From Paucibacter sp. DJ2R-2 (lineage in GTDB: Bacteria; Pseudomonadota; Gammaproteobacteria; Burkholderiales; Burkholderiaceae_C): a stretch of DNA of 64,000 nucleotides. Shown in pieces: positions 45,097 through 54,380 of the stretch. The first letter of the stretch is position 1. The number at the start of each line of letters is the position of its first letter. Where the stretch lies: the NCBI RefSeq assembly GCF_025717675.1, contig NZ_JAJIRT010000001.1, forward strand, positions 992,001 to 1,056,000. The letters run 5' to 3'. The notes beneath the pieces are model-generated. The model worked only from the letters and a program-made list of their open reading frames with translations, was not told where the DNA came from and did no database searches. The translations under genes were made by a program, and so were the position numbers.

Positions 45097-47991
45097 ATGT
45101 TCAAACGTAGTGCTATCAGCGCCGCCGCGCTGGTGACGATTGGCGCCATCACCGCCGCCCCCGCCTTTGCCCAAGAAGTCGTCCAGGAAAAGCTGGAACG
45201 CGTGGAAGTCACGGGTTCGCGCCTGAAGACCATCGGCAACACGTCCAGCAGCCCCATCACCTCGGTGGGCAAGGAAGACATCAACACCACCCAGCCGGTG
45301 GCCGTTGAAGAACTGGTGCGCGGCCTGCCTTCGTCCTACCCGGCCATCGGCCCGGCCATGAACAACGGCTCCACCGGCATTGCCTCGATCGACCTGCGTG
45401 GTCTGGGTTCGAACCGCACCCTGGTGCTGTTCAACGGCAAGCGCTTCGTGCCCGCCAATCTGGGCGGTGTGGTTGACACCAACAACGTGCCGGTCTCGCT
45501 GCTGGAGCGCGTCGACCTGGTGACCGGCGGCGCCTCCGCCGTGTACGGTGCTGACGCCGTGTCCGGCGTGGTCAACTTCGTGACCAAGCGCAACTTCACT
45601 GGCATTGAAGCCACCACCCTGTACAGCATTTCCGAACAAGGTGATGCCGGTCGTCGCAAGAACGACATCACCATGGGTGCCAACCTGGCCGATGGCCGCG
45701 GCAATGTGGCCCTGCACATCGGCACCACCAAGACCGACCCCCTGCGCCTGGCCGACCGCGACTACTCGCAAATCGTGATCAGCTCGGCCACCGGCAACCC
45801 CGGCGGCTTCTCGGGCACGGCTGCACCGGCTCAGTTCTCCGGCATGCCGGCACCGATCGCCGGCGGCCGCGTCATCGACGCGACCACCGGTCTGCTGCGC
45901 GCAGTCGGCGGCACCGAAGATGCTTACAACACCAACCCGCCGAACTACTTCGAAACCCCGCTGACCCGCACGCAAGCGACGGCGCTGGGCCACTTCCGCA
46001 TCAATGACAACGCGGAAGCCTATGCCGAGCTGTTCCACACGCGCAGCAATGTGACGCTGAACCTGGCGCCCTCGGGCACCTTCGGCGCCGCCTTCAATGT
46101 GCCTATCGGCAACCCCTTCATCACCGACAAGGTGCGCACCCAGCTGTGCGCGGCCTACGCCATCGCCGCAGCCGACTGCGTGGCCGGCGGCACGAAGGAA
46201 GTGCGCATGAATATCGCCCGCCGCTTCGTCGAAGCCGGCCCGCGTATTTACAGCTACGACAACACCACAACCCAGTACACCGTCGGCCTGCGTGGCGACA
46301 TCCCGATGCTGGACAGCTGGAGCTACGACACCTACTACCAGTCGGGCCGTTCGGACCAGACCCAGCGTACCGGCAATGGCTTCTCGGCCACCAAGACCCA
46401 GCAAGCCCTGCGCGCCACCAACGCCAACGGCTGCACGGTCACCACCGGCGGCTGCGTGCCCTTGAACGTGTTCGGCGCCGCCGGCAGCATCACGCCGGCC
46501 ATGCTGGCCTTCATCTCGACGCCGACCTTCCAAACCACCCGTGTGGAGCAGCAGGTCACCTCGCTGGCCGCCAACGGTGAAGTGGCTTTCGCCAAGAGCC
46601 CTTGGGCGCGCGCACCGCTGGGCCTGGCGCTCGGTATGGAAAAGCGCACTGTGTTCGGCGCCAATGCCTCTGACGCCGTGGTGCAGACCCAGGGCGAACT
46701 GCTGGGCAGCGGCGCTCCGACCCCGGACCGCAGCGGCAAGCTGAACTTCACCGAAACCTATATGGAAGCGAACCTGCCCCTGCTGCAGAACCTGCCGCTG
46801 GTGCAATCGCTGAACCTGGGTGCCGGCTACCGCGAAACCAAGCTGTCCACCTCGACCGGCGAAAGCCAGAGCTATGGCAGCTGGAAGGGTGGCCTGGACT
46901 GGACCCCGATGAAGGGCCTGCGTTTCCGTGGCGAGCGCCAGCGCGCCACACGCGCACCCAACATCAATGAGCTCTACGCTCCGGTGACCACGGGCCTGGC
47001 CACGCTGGCCAAGGATCCCTGCCAAGGCAAGGAAATCAACGCAGCCGACGCAGGCAAGGCCGGCACCCTGACCAATGTGTGCCAGCTGACCGGCGTGCCA
47101 GTGGCCCAGATCGGCAATGTGGCCGCACCGTCGTCCAGCCAGATCAACAACACCGGCGGCGGCAACCCCAGCCTGGGCCCGGAAAAGGCCAACACCACCA
47201 CCCTGGGCGTGGTCTGGGAGCCGGCGTTCATCGACAACCTGTCCCTGAACCTGGACTACTGGCGCATCAAGATCAGCGAAGGCGTTTCCAGCGCCACCGC
47301 CGGTCAAGTGATCAATGGCTGCTACGACATCAAGCTGAACCCCGGTCTGACCAACAACGTCTTCTGCCAGGCCATCCAGCGCGACCCGCTGAACGGCGGT
47401 CTGAATGGCACGGGCAGCAAGGGCGTGGTCACACAGTCCTCCAATCTGGGTGCTTATGACTTCTCTGGCGTGGACATCGGCGGCTCTTACCGCCTGAACC
47501 TGAAGAGCCTGGGTGCACCCAAGATGGGCCGCATCGACTTCACGCTGCAGCTGAGCCTGCTGAACAAGGCCGACTTCAAGTCCCTGCCTTCGGTGGCGAC
47601 CCTGGAGCAAGCCGGCTACTACGGCACGGACGTGGGTACGCCTTACGCCAAGACCCGTTTCAGCCAGCGCGCCACCTGGACCTTCGGCGACTACTCGCTG
47701 GGCTACAACTGGCGCTATATCGGCGAGTCGGAGATCCAGCAGGACAAGGTCGCGGCCAACAAGGCTGAGTACACCAAGCTCAAGGCTGTCAGCTACATCG
47801 ACCTGAATGGCTCATGGCAAGCGATGAAGAACGTCAAGCTTTCGCTGACGGTCAACAATCTCTTCGACAAGCAGCCCCCGTTCACCGCCACCGGTGTGGG
47901 CCCTGGTGCCTCCAACTATGGCAACACCTTCCCGGGTGTGTACGACGTGATCGGTCGTCGCTTCACCTTCAGCGCGCAAGCTACTTTCTGA
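45097..47991 (+). CDS. TonB-dependent receptor
   Basis: 964 residues with an excellent ribosome site (AAGGAG, 45086-45091). The signal peptide ends ITAAPAFAQ. A TonB-box-like LERVEVTGSRLK is followed by the plug domain: SIDLRGLGSNRTLVLFNGKR, LLERVDLVTGGASAVYGADA and VSGVVNFVTKRNF. The barrel ends FTFSAQATF with the terminal Phe needed for outer-membrane insertion. The late segment SLTVNNLFDKQPPF is the usual final-strand motif. Codon usage is strongly biased to C/G and looks highly expressed, unlike the Oar-like receptor nearby. The substrate is unknown. Confidence 0.93.
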   Translation: MFKRSAISAAALVTIGAITAAPAFAQEVVQEKLERVEVTGSRLKTIGNTSSSPITSVGKEDINTTQPVAVEELVRGLPSSYPAIGPAMNNGSTGIASIDLRGLGSNRTLVLFNGKRFVPANLGGVVDTNNVPVSLLERVDLVTGGASAVYGADAVSGVVNFVTKRNFTGIEATTLYSISEQGDAGRRKNDITMGANLADGRGNVALHIGTTKTDPLRLADRDYSQIVISSATGNPGGFSGTAAPAQFSGMPAPIAGGRVIDATTGLLRAVGGTEDAYNTNPPNYFETPLTRTQATALGHFRINDNAEAYAELFHTRSNVTLNLAPSGTFGAAFNVPIGNPFITDKVRTQLCAAYAIAAADCVAGGTKEVRMNIARRFVEAGPRIYSYDNTTTQYTVGLRGDIPMLDSWSYDTYYQSGRSDQTQRTGNGFSATKTQQALRATNANGCTVTTGGCVPLNVFGAAGSITPAMLAFISTPTFQTTRVEQQVTSLAANGEVAFAKSPWARAPLGLALGMEKRTVFGANASDAVVQTQGELLGSGAPTPDRSGKLNFTETYMEANLPLLQNLPLVQSLNLGAGYRETKLSTSTGESQSYGSWKGGLDWTPMKGLRFRGERQRATRAPNINELYAPVTTGLATLAKDPCQGKEINAADAGKAGTLTNVCQLTGVPVAQIGNVAAPSSSQINNTGGGNPSLGPEKANTTTLGVVWEPAFIDNLSLNLDYWRIKISEGVSSATAGQVINGCYDIKLNPGLTNNVFCQAIQRDPLNGGLNGTGSKGVVTQSSNLGAYDFSGVDIGGSYRLNLKSLGAPKMGRIDFTLQLSLLNKADFKSLPSVATLEQAGYYGTDVGTPYAKTRFSQRATWTFGDYSLGYNWRYIGESEIQQDKVAANKAEYTKLKAVSYIDLNGSWQAMKNVKLSLTVNNLFDKQPPFTATGVGPGASNYGNTFPGVYDVIGRRFTFSAQATF

Positions 47992-48029
47992 TCCGGCGGG
48001 TCCGCCCCAGCGGGGCGGCGAACCATGCA

Positions 48030-48058
48030 AAAGGCGGGCCCTCGGGCCCGCCTTTTTT
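48030..48058 (+). terminator. Strong Rho-independent terminator (bidirectional)
   Basis: A 12-bp perfect stem, AAAGGCGGGCCC (48030-48041) with GGGCCCGCCTTT (48044-48055), has a two-base loop and is followed by T to 48058. On the minus strand the stem is also followed by T residues, so it may end both the receptor (plus) and malate synthase (minus) transcripts. Confidence 0.9.
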
Positions 48059-48084
48059 GTGGGTGCAACAGTTCTGCAGGGGAC

Positions 48085-50286
48085 TCAGACTTGGCCGGCC
48101 TTGACGCGCAAACGCCAGGCATGCAACAGCGGCTCGGTGTAGCCGCTCGGTTGCTCCAAGCCCTTGAACACCAGATCCAGGGCCGCACGGTAGGCGGCCG
48201 AACTCTCGAAGTGGCCGGCCATGGGCTGGTAGGCCGGGTCGCCCGCGTTCTGGCCGTCCACCACCGCCGCCATGCGCTGGAAGGTTTCGTGCACCTGGGC
48301 GGCATGGGTCACGCCGTGATGCAGCCAGTTGGCAATGTGCTGGCTGGAGATGCGCAAGGTGGCGCGGTCTTCCATCAGGCCGATGTTGTGGATGTCGGGC
48401 ACCTTGGAGCAGCCCACGCCCTGGTCAACCCAGCGCACCACATAACCCAGAATGCCCTGGGCGTTGTTGTCCAGCTCCTGCTGCACCTCGGCAGCGCTCC
48501 AGTTCGCCTGCGCGACCACCGGGATCTGCAAGAGTCGGTCGAGGATGGCGCCGCGTTCGGCGTCGGCATCGATGGCCTCCAACTCCTTCTGCACTGCCTG
48601 CACATTCACCTGGTGGTAATGCAGGGCATGCAGGGTGGCGGCCGTCGGCGAAGGCACCCAGGCGGTGTTGGCGCCGGCCTTGGGGTGGGCGATCTTCTGT
48701 TCAAGCATGGCGGCCATCAGGTCCGGCATGGCCCACATGCCCTTGCCGATCTGGGCCCGGCCGCGCAAGCCGCAGCTCAGGCCGGTCAACACATTGCTGC
48801 GCTCATAGGCCTGGATCCAGGCGCTGGTCTTCATATCACCCTTGCGGAACATGGGGCCGGCTTGCATGGCGGTGTGCATCTCGTCGCCGGTGCGGTCGAG
48901 GAAGCCGGTGTTGATGAAAGCCACGCGGCTGCCGGCCGCAGCAATGCAGGCCTTGAGGTTGACGCTGGTGCGGCGCTCCTCGTCCATGATGCCCAGCTTG
49001 ACCGTGCTGTCCGGCAAGCCCAGCATCTGCTCGACGCGGGCGAACAGCTCAGCCGCAAAAGCGACCTCGGCGGGGCCGTGCATCTTGGGCTTGACGATGT
49101 AGATGGAGCCGGCGCGCGAATTGCGGATGGCCCGGCCGGCCTCGCTCTGCAGATCATGCAGGGCGATGGTGGTCGTGATGACGGCATCCATGATGCCTTC
49201 GGGGATCTCCTGGCCCTCGCCATACAGAATGGCCGGGTTGCTCATCAAGTGGCCGACATTGCGCACGAACATCAACGAACGGCCATGCAGGCTCAAGCTG
49301 CCACCGTCTGGCGCCGTGTAGACCCGGTCCGGGTTGAGGCGGCGGGTGATGGTCTTGCCGTTCTTGCTCAGCTCCTCGCTCAGCGTGCCTTGCAAGATGC
49401 CCAGCCAGTTGCCATAGGCCAGCACCTTGTCTTCTGCGTCGACCACGGCCACCGAATCTTCCAGGTCGAGGATGGTGGACAGGGCCGCTTCCAGCACCAG
49501 ATCGCTGATGCCGGCCGCGTCGCTGGCGCCGATGGCGGTTCTGCGGTCGATCTGGAGGTCCAGATGCAGGCCGTTGTGACGCAGCAGCACCGAACGCGGC
49601 GCCGCTGCATCGCCCTGATAGCCAACGAACTGCGCGGGGTCGACCAGGCCGGTGCTGGAACCGTCGATCAAGCCGACGAGCAGGCGGCCACCGTCCACTT
49701 GGTAGCTCTTGGCCTGGGTGTGCGAAGCACCGGCCAAGGGCGCGGCCTGGTCCAGCACCTGGCGTGCATAGGCAATCACCTGGGCGCCGCGCACCGGGTT
49801 GTAGGCGCCGGCACGCTCGGCGCCGCCGCTTTCGGAAATCGCATCGGAGCCGTAGAGGGCGTCATACAGCGAGCCCCAGCGCGCATTGGCGGCATTGAGG
49901 GCATAACGTGCATTGAGGATGGGCACGACCAGCTGAGGGCCGGCCTGCAGCGCCAGCTCCGCATCGACATGAGCGGTACTCACCTGCACTGCACCGGGCG
50001 GCGGGACCAGGTAGCCGATCTGTTCCAGGAACGCCCGGTAGGCCGGCATGTCCTGGATCGGCCCCGGATGGGCGCGGTGCCAGTCATCAAGCGCCACTTG
50101 CAGGCGCTCACGTTCGGCCAGCAAGGCCAGGTTTTTGGGTGCCAGATCCCGGACGATGGCGTCAAAGCCGGCCCAGAAGCGTTCGCTGCTGATGCCGGTA
50201 CCGGGCAGCACCCGGTCTTCGACAAAACGGAACAGCTCGGTGGCGACCTGGAGGCCGTGGATGGAGTTGCGAGAGCTGGCTTTCAT
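48085..50286 (-). CDS. glcB: Malate synthase G
   Basis: 733 residues, the length usual for the G isoform. It condenses glyoxylate with acetyl-CoA to malate in the cytoplasm, in glyoxylate and glycolate use. Features include the N-terminal [40 protein letters not shown], the barrel segment [38 protein letters not shown] and [16 protein letters not shown], and late [16 protein letters not shown]-like residues. The start is at 50286, with GGAAGGG upstream; the longer frame across the LysR gene is rejected. Divergent from the LysR regulator. Confidence 0.96.
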   Translation of the reverse strand: MKASSRNSIHGLQVATELFRFVEDRVLPGTGISSERFWAGFDAIVRDLAPKNLALLAERERLQVALDDWHRAHPGPIQDMPAYRAFLEQIGYLVPPPGAVQVSTAHVDAELALQAGPQLVVPILNARYALNAANARWGSLYDALYGSDAISESGGAERAGAYNPVRGAQVIAYARQVLDQAAPLAGASHTQAKSYQVDGGRLLVGLIDGSSTGLVDPAQFVGYQGDAAAPRSVLLRHNGLHLDLQIDRRTAIGASDAAGISDLVLEAALSTILDLEDSVAVVDAEDKVLAYGNWLGILQGTLSEELSKNGKTITRRLNPDRVYTAPDGGSLSLHGRSLMFVRNVGHLMSNPAILYGEGQEIPEGIMDAVITTTIALHDLQSEAGRAIRNSRAGSIYIVKPKMHGPAEVAFAAELFARVEQMLGLPDSTVKLGIMDEERRTSVNLKACIAAAGSRVAFINTGFLDRTGDEMHTAMQAGPMFRKGDMKTSAWIQAYERSNVLTGLSCGLRGRAQIGKGMWAMPDLMAAMLEQKIAHPKAGANTAWVPSPTAATLHALHYHQVNVQAVQKELEAIDADAERGAILDRLLQIPVVAQANWSAAEVQQELDNNAQGILGYVVRWVDQGVGCSKVPDIHNIGLMEDRATLRISSQHIANWLHHGVTHAAQVHETFQRMAAVVDGQNAGDPAYQPMAGHFESSAAYRAALDLVFKGLEQPSGYTEPLLHAWRLRVKAGQV

Positions 50287-50353
50287 GAGAAACCCTTCCG
50301 GATGCAAGTTGGGGAGATGGGGGAATTTCGATACGGTACGCAGGCAAGGGGCC

Positions 50354-50440
50354 ATACCTGCAGCAATTGCTTGCCAATTTAGAGCAAAACCAAGACCTGA
50401 TTCCCTACCTCGCTCAGATGGAATACCTGCAGAATTTGCA
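50354..50440. promoter_or_regulatory. Paired ATACCTGCAG sites in the glcB-lysR intergenic region
   Basis: ATACCTGCAGCAATTGC (from 50354) and ATACCTGCAGAATTTGC (from 50423) agree at 15 of 17 positions and lie 69 bases apart between the divergent starts. The first copy overlaps the palindrome AGCAATTGCT (50362-50371). Their place suggests operator half-sites for the LysR protein, but no experimental signature can be read from sequence alone. Confidence 0.4.
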
Positions 50441-50494
50441 CGAATAGACTGGCTCCGTTTGTTTTTAACGGCACCAAATAGCAGAATCGAGTCC

Positions 50495-51421
50495 ATGGAC
50501 CGCCTCAAGCAAATTGAATCCTTCGTTTCCGTGGCCAGCAAAGGCAGCTTGACCGCGGCGGCGCAGCTGGAAGGTGTGGCGCCGGCGGTGATGGGGCGGC
50601 GCATCGACGCGCTCGAGGCCAGGCTGGGCGTGAAACTGCTGCTGCGCACCACCCGGCGTATCAGCTTGACCCATGAAGGCAGTGCCTTTTTGGAAGACTG
50701 CCAGCGTCTGCTGACCGAGTTCAACAGCGCGGAAGCCAGCGTCAGCGCCGGCGGCGTCAAGGCCAGCGGCCATTTGCGCATCACCGCGCCGGCCGGCTTC
50801 GGCCGCCGCCACGTGGCGCCCTTGCTGCCCGAGTTCCTGGCCGGCCACCCCGACGTCAGCGTTTCACTCAATCTGAGCGACCGGGTGGTGGACATCGGCG
50901 CCGAAGGCTTCGACTGCGCGGTGCGCGTCGGCGACCTGCCCGATTCCAGCCTGATCAGCGTGCGCCTGGCCGACAACCGCCGCCTGTGCGTGGCCACGCC
51001 GGCCTACCTCAAGCGCGCCGGCATTCCCCAGCACCCTTCCGAACTCGCCCGGCATGCCTGCCTGACCCTGAGCTCGGACGCCAGCCAGACGCGCGGCTGG
51101 GCCTTTGTCATCGACGGCGCCGTCCAGCATCTGCGCCCCAATGGCCGGCTCGACTGCAGCGACGGCCAGGTCTTGCACGACTGGTGCCTGGCCGGCCTGG
51201 GCTTGGCCTGGCGCAGCACCTGGGAGGTCGAGGGCGATATCGCGGCCGGGCGCCTGCTCAGCGTGCTCGACACTTTTGCCGCGCCGCCCAACGGCATTTA
51301 CGCCCTGTTCCCACAGGCCAAGCACCTGCCCTTGCGTGTGCGCCTGTGGGTGGACTTCCTGAAGCTGCGCTATGCCGACCCAGGCTTCTGGCGCGCGGCC
51401 GGCCCAGGGGCGGCGGGCTGA
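50495..51421 (+). CDS. LysR-family transcriptional regulator, probable regulator of glcB
   Basis: 308 residues from ATG 50495. The winged-helix N-terminus reads [20 protein letters not shown], then [20 protein letters not shown], which are the typical LysR helices. The C-terminal effector domain has [20 protein letters not shown] and a second lobe with [15 protein letters not shown], in the CrgA/DsdC-like LysR subgroup. The divergent position next to glcB, 208 bases apart with paired repeats between, suggests it controls glcB, with a metabolite of glyoxylate or glycolate metabolism as effector. This is inference from position. Confidence 0.85.
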   Translation: MDRLKQIESFVSVASKGSLTAAAQLEGVAPAVMGRRIDALEARLGVKLLLRTTRRISLTHEGSAFLEDCQRLLTEFNSAEASVSAGGVKASGHLRITAPAGFGRRHVAPLLPEFLAGHPDVSVSLNLSDRVVDIGAEGFDCAVRVGDLPDSSLISVRLADNRRLCVATPAYLKRAGIPQHPSELARHACLTLSSDASQTRGWAFVIDGAVQHLRPNGRLDCSDGQVLHDWCLAGLGLAWRSTWEVEGDIAAGRLLSVLDTFAAPPNGIYALFPQAKHLPLRVRLWVDFLKLRYADPGFWRAAGPGAAG

Positions 51422-51425
51422 AACC

Positions 51426-53738
51426 TCATCCGGCTGGCTGCGCGGCCGCCAGCCAGCTGGCATCGGGGCGCCAGTCAGCCATCCAGACCGGCAAGGCAGC
51501 GGCCGGCATGGGCCTGGCAATGCCATAGCCCTGGGCCAGATGACAGCCGAGCTGAACCAGCACGGCGCCATGCGCCACGGTCTCCACACCCTCGGCGATC
51601 ACCTCGCAACCGAAAGCGCGGGCCATGCCAATCACACCCTGCAGGATCGAGATGTCGACCGGGTTGTCCAACATATCGCGCACAAAACTCTGGTCGATCT
51701 TGAGCTGGGCCACCGGCAGGCGCTTGAGGTAGGTCAGCGAGGAATAGCCGGTACCAAAGTCGTCGAGGGCGAAACGCACGCCCAGGGCCTTGCATTCGGC
51801 GATCAGGCGGGTGACGTGGGTGATGTCTTCGATGGCGCTGGTTTCCAGCACCTCCAGCTCCAGCAGGCCTGGCGCTACCTCGGCGTGGCGAGTCAACAAG
51901 CGCTGCAGCCGCTCGACAAAATCGGCCTGCTGCAACTGCCGGGCACCGATATTGACGCTGACCGGCAAGGCCAGCCCCTCGCTTTGCCAGGCGGCGACCT
52001 GCCGCAAAGCCTGGTCGATCACCCATTCACCGAGCTCGATCGCCAGCGCATGGTCCTCGATCACTGGCAGGAACACCGCCGGTGGCAGCAGGCCGCGCTC
52101 TGGGTGCTGCCAGCGGATCAAGGCTTCGGCGCCCACCACATGGCCGGCCACCATGTCCACCTTGGGCTGGAAGTACAGAACGAATTCGCCGGCCGCGAGC
52201 GCCTGCGCGATGCGCTGCACGCTTTCGTGGTGGCCGCGCACGCTGCGGTCATGCTGGGCATCGAAGAGATGCATGCGGTTCTTGCCGGCCAGCTTGGCCT
52301 GGTACATGGCCTGGTCGGCTTGGCGCAGCAGTTGGTCGGCGTCCATCTCTTCATCCTGAGGGAAGAAGGTCACGCCCAGGCTGGCTGATACCTGCAAGGT
52401 CTGCCCGGCAACGCTCAGCGGCAGCGCACTGGCCTCCAGTAACTGCTGCAGCAAGGGCTGGGCCTCGGCCACCGTGGCCAAATCGCCCAGCACGGCCACG
52501 AACTCATCACCCCCGAGGCGCGCCAAGGTGTCGCCTTCGCGCAGGGTCAGTTTCATGGCTTCGGCCACGGCGATCAGCATCTGGTCGCCGACCTCGTGCC
52601 CATGGCTGTCATTCACCGCCTTGAAACCATCGAGATCGAGAAACACCACCGCCAGCAAACGCCCCTGAAGCTGAGCCTGCGCCATGGCTTGCTGCAGACG
52701 CTCGGCCAGCAAGAGGCGGTTGGGCAGCTGGGTCAAGGGGTCATAGTGGGTCAGGCGCTGCAGCTTGACTTCCTGCTCCTGCAGATGGGTGATGTCGGAG
52801 AACAGACCCACATAGTTCTGGATGGCGCCGCCCGAGCCTCGCACCGCGCTGATGGTCTGCGTCACCGCATACATACTGCCCGACTTGTGGCGGTTCCACA
52901 TCTCCAACTGCACGGAGCCATCGCGCTGCAGCTGCGACCACATATGGGCAAAGAAGTCCGGGCCATGGCGCCCGCTGCTCAGGAGGCGAGGATTGCGGCC
53001 CAGCACCTCGGCGGCTTCGTAGCCGGAGATGCGGGTGAAGGCCTGGTTGACGGCCACGATCTCGCCCTGGGCCGAGGTGACCAAGATGCCTTCGCCGGCA
53101 TGGTCGAACATGCTGGCGGCCAGCACGCGGTCGGCTTCGGCCCGCTTGCGCTGGTCAATGTCCATCAAAGCCAGGCGCAGCTGCGGCTGGCCGCGAGCGT
53201 CGAGCATGGCCACGGCCTGCAGCTGAACCCAGCGCATGGAGCCATGCTCCAGGCGCAGACGCAGCTCACAGGCAGGCTCGGCCTCGGACCGCCCCAATTG
53301 GAGTCGGTAGCGGTGATAGGTGTCCTGGTCGCCGTCGCAGATGAACTGCTCCAGCTTCTGCCCGCACAAGCTGGCACTGCTGCGCCCAAGCAAGTGGCCC
53401 AGACCCATATTGGCTTCAAAGATCGAGCCATGCTCGTCCGTGCTGCACAAACCCATGGGCGCCAGGTCATAGAGATCGAAGTAACGGGCCCGCGCCTCGC
53501 TCAAGTCCTGCTGGGTGCGGAGCAACTCCTCGTTCTGCAGCTCCAGCTCGATCTGGTGAACCTGCAACTCATGCAAGACGGCCTCGGCGCCTTGCAGCTG
53601 CAGGGCTCGGGCAGGTGAGTCAAGCACTGGAAGCGCCCCTGCCGCAGCATGCACAGCGGCCTCGGCACGTTGCCGCAAGGCCATTGAACCCGGTTCCGTG
53701 CCCGACGCGGGCACAAGCCTTGCCGCTTGTCCGTTCAT
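51426..53738 (-). CDS. Bifunctional GGDEF/EAL protein with PAS domains (c-di-GMP turnover)
   Basis: 770 residues. After an N-terminal helical region there are two PAS-type segments (about 90-205 and 210-335, the second with GYEAAEVLGRNPRLLSSGRH and ending YVGLFSDITHLQEQE). The GGDEF domain (about 340-500) has YDPLTQLPNRLLL and an intact LARLGGDEFVAVL. The EAL domain (about 515-755) has VGAEALIRWQHPERG, LDDFGTGYSSLTYLK and LKIDQSFVRDM, so both active sites look complete. No membrane segment is evident, so it is cytoplasmic. It could make and degrade c-di-GMP; which activity prevails depends on signals to the PAS domains. The stop is five bases from the LysR stop, convergent. Confidence 0.93.
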   Translation of the reverse strand: MNGQAARLVPASGTEPGSMALRQRAEAAVHAAAGALPVLDSPARALQLQGAEAVLHELQVHQIELELQNEELLRTQQDLSEARARYFDLYDLAPMGLCSTDEHGSIFEANMGLGHLLGRSSASLCGQKLEQFICDGDQDTYHRYRLQLGRSEAEPACELRLRLEHGSMRWVQLQAVAMLDARGQPQLRLALMDIDQRKRAEADRVLAASMFDHAGEGILVTSAQGEIVAVNQAFTRISGYEAAEVLGRNPRLLSSGRHGPDFFAHMWSQLQRDGSVQLEMWNRHKSGSMYAVTQTISAVRGSGGAIQNYVGLFSDITHLQEQEVKLQRLTHYDPLTQLPNRLLLAERLQQAMAQAQLQGRLLAVVFLDLDGFKAVNDSHGHEVGDQMLIAVAEAMKLTLREGDTLARLGGDEFVAVLGDLATVAEAQPLLQQLLEASALPLSVAGQTLQVSASLGVTFFPQDEEMDADQLLRQADQAMYQAKLAGKNRMHLFDAQHDRSVRGHHESVQRIAQALAAGEFVLYFQPKVDMVAGHVVGAEALIRWQHPERGLLPPAVFLPVIEDHALAIELGEWVIDQALRQVAAWQSEGLALPVSVNIGARQLQQADFVERLQRLLTRHAEVAPGLLELEVLETSAIEDITHVTRLIAECKALGVRFALDDFGTGYSSLTYLKRLPVAQLKIDQSFVRDMLDNPVDISILQGVIGMARAFGCEVIAEGVETVAHGAVLVQLGCHLAQGYGIARPMPAAALPVWMADWRPDASWLAAAQPAG

Positions 53739-53881
53739 GAAGCAGACCCTGCCGGGCGATCACTGCGATGTCGCAGCATAGAGCCTAAGGCCGCTTTCAG
53801 AGCGGACGCGGCAAAAAACTGACGCCCCAGGCGGCCGAAAGCTGGCGGCCCAGCCCGCGGCCCGGCCGCCACTGAGTCGTC

Positions 53882-54289
53882 TTACTTGCCGGCCGCGTCC
53901 GCCACGCACTTCTTGGTGAAGCTGTTCTTGGCCGCACCGGCCAGCTTCTTCTCGGCCGCCTTGGCGGCACAGGCCGCTTGTGCATCGCTGGGCGCTGCCG
54001 CTTCAGCCGCGCCACTGTCGGCATTGCACTTCTTCAGGAAACTGTTCTTGGCGGCACCGGCCAGCTTTTTCTCAGCGGCAGCGGCATCACAGGACGCATT
54101 GCCCGCGGCAGACGCTGCAGCTGCCGGCATGTCGGCATTGCACTTCTTCAGGAAGCTGGTTTTGGCCGCGCCGGCCAACTTCTTCTCGCTGGCCTGGGCA
54201 TCGCAGGAGGGCATCGTCATCGCCGCTTGGGCCAGGCCAGCAAAGGTCATCAGGCCCAGGGCCAGGAGGTGAATCAGCTTCGTCTTCAT
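53882..54289 (-). CDS. psiF: PsiF-repeat protein
   Basis: 135 residues from ATG 54289. The signal peptide is LALGLMTFAGLAQAA. The mature part has three repeats of the PsiF type, each with A-x-EKKLAGAAK-x-SF-x-KKC, at about residues 33-50, 71-90 and 112-129. The cysteines ending each repeat, together with one preceding each, could form disulfides. In E. coli psiF is induced by phosphate starvation; its function is unknown. No Pho box was identified upstream here. The protein has three repeats, more than the E. coli form. It lies 91 bases after the kinase gene's stop on the same strand. Confidence 0.85.
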   Translation of the reverse strand: MKTKLIHLLALGLMTFAGLAQAAMTMPSCDAQASEKKLAGAAKTSFLKKCNADMPAAAASAAGNASCDAAAAEKKLAGAAKNSFLKKCNADSGAAEAAAPSDAQAACAAKAAEKKLAGAAKNSFTKKCVADAAGK

Positions 54290-54380
54290 GTGAGGGAATC
54301 CTTCAAGGGCTAAGGGGAAATGGCGAGCGCCGCCGCCGCGCTTGATTCCAGCACGACCATGCGACAGGCTCAAGACGGGT

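Noticed and set aside
45070-47610. Open frame of 846 codons on the minus strand
   Set aside because: It lies opposite the TonB receptor, which has a signal peptide, ribosome site and full domain structure; the antisense product is low-complexity.
50287-50997. Extension of the malate synthase frame across the LysR gene
   Set aside because: The N-terminus of GlcB is recognisable only from 50286; the extension is antisense to the LysR coding region.
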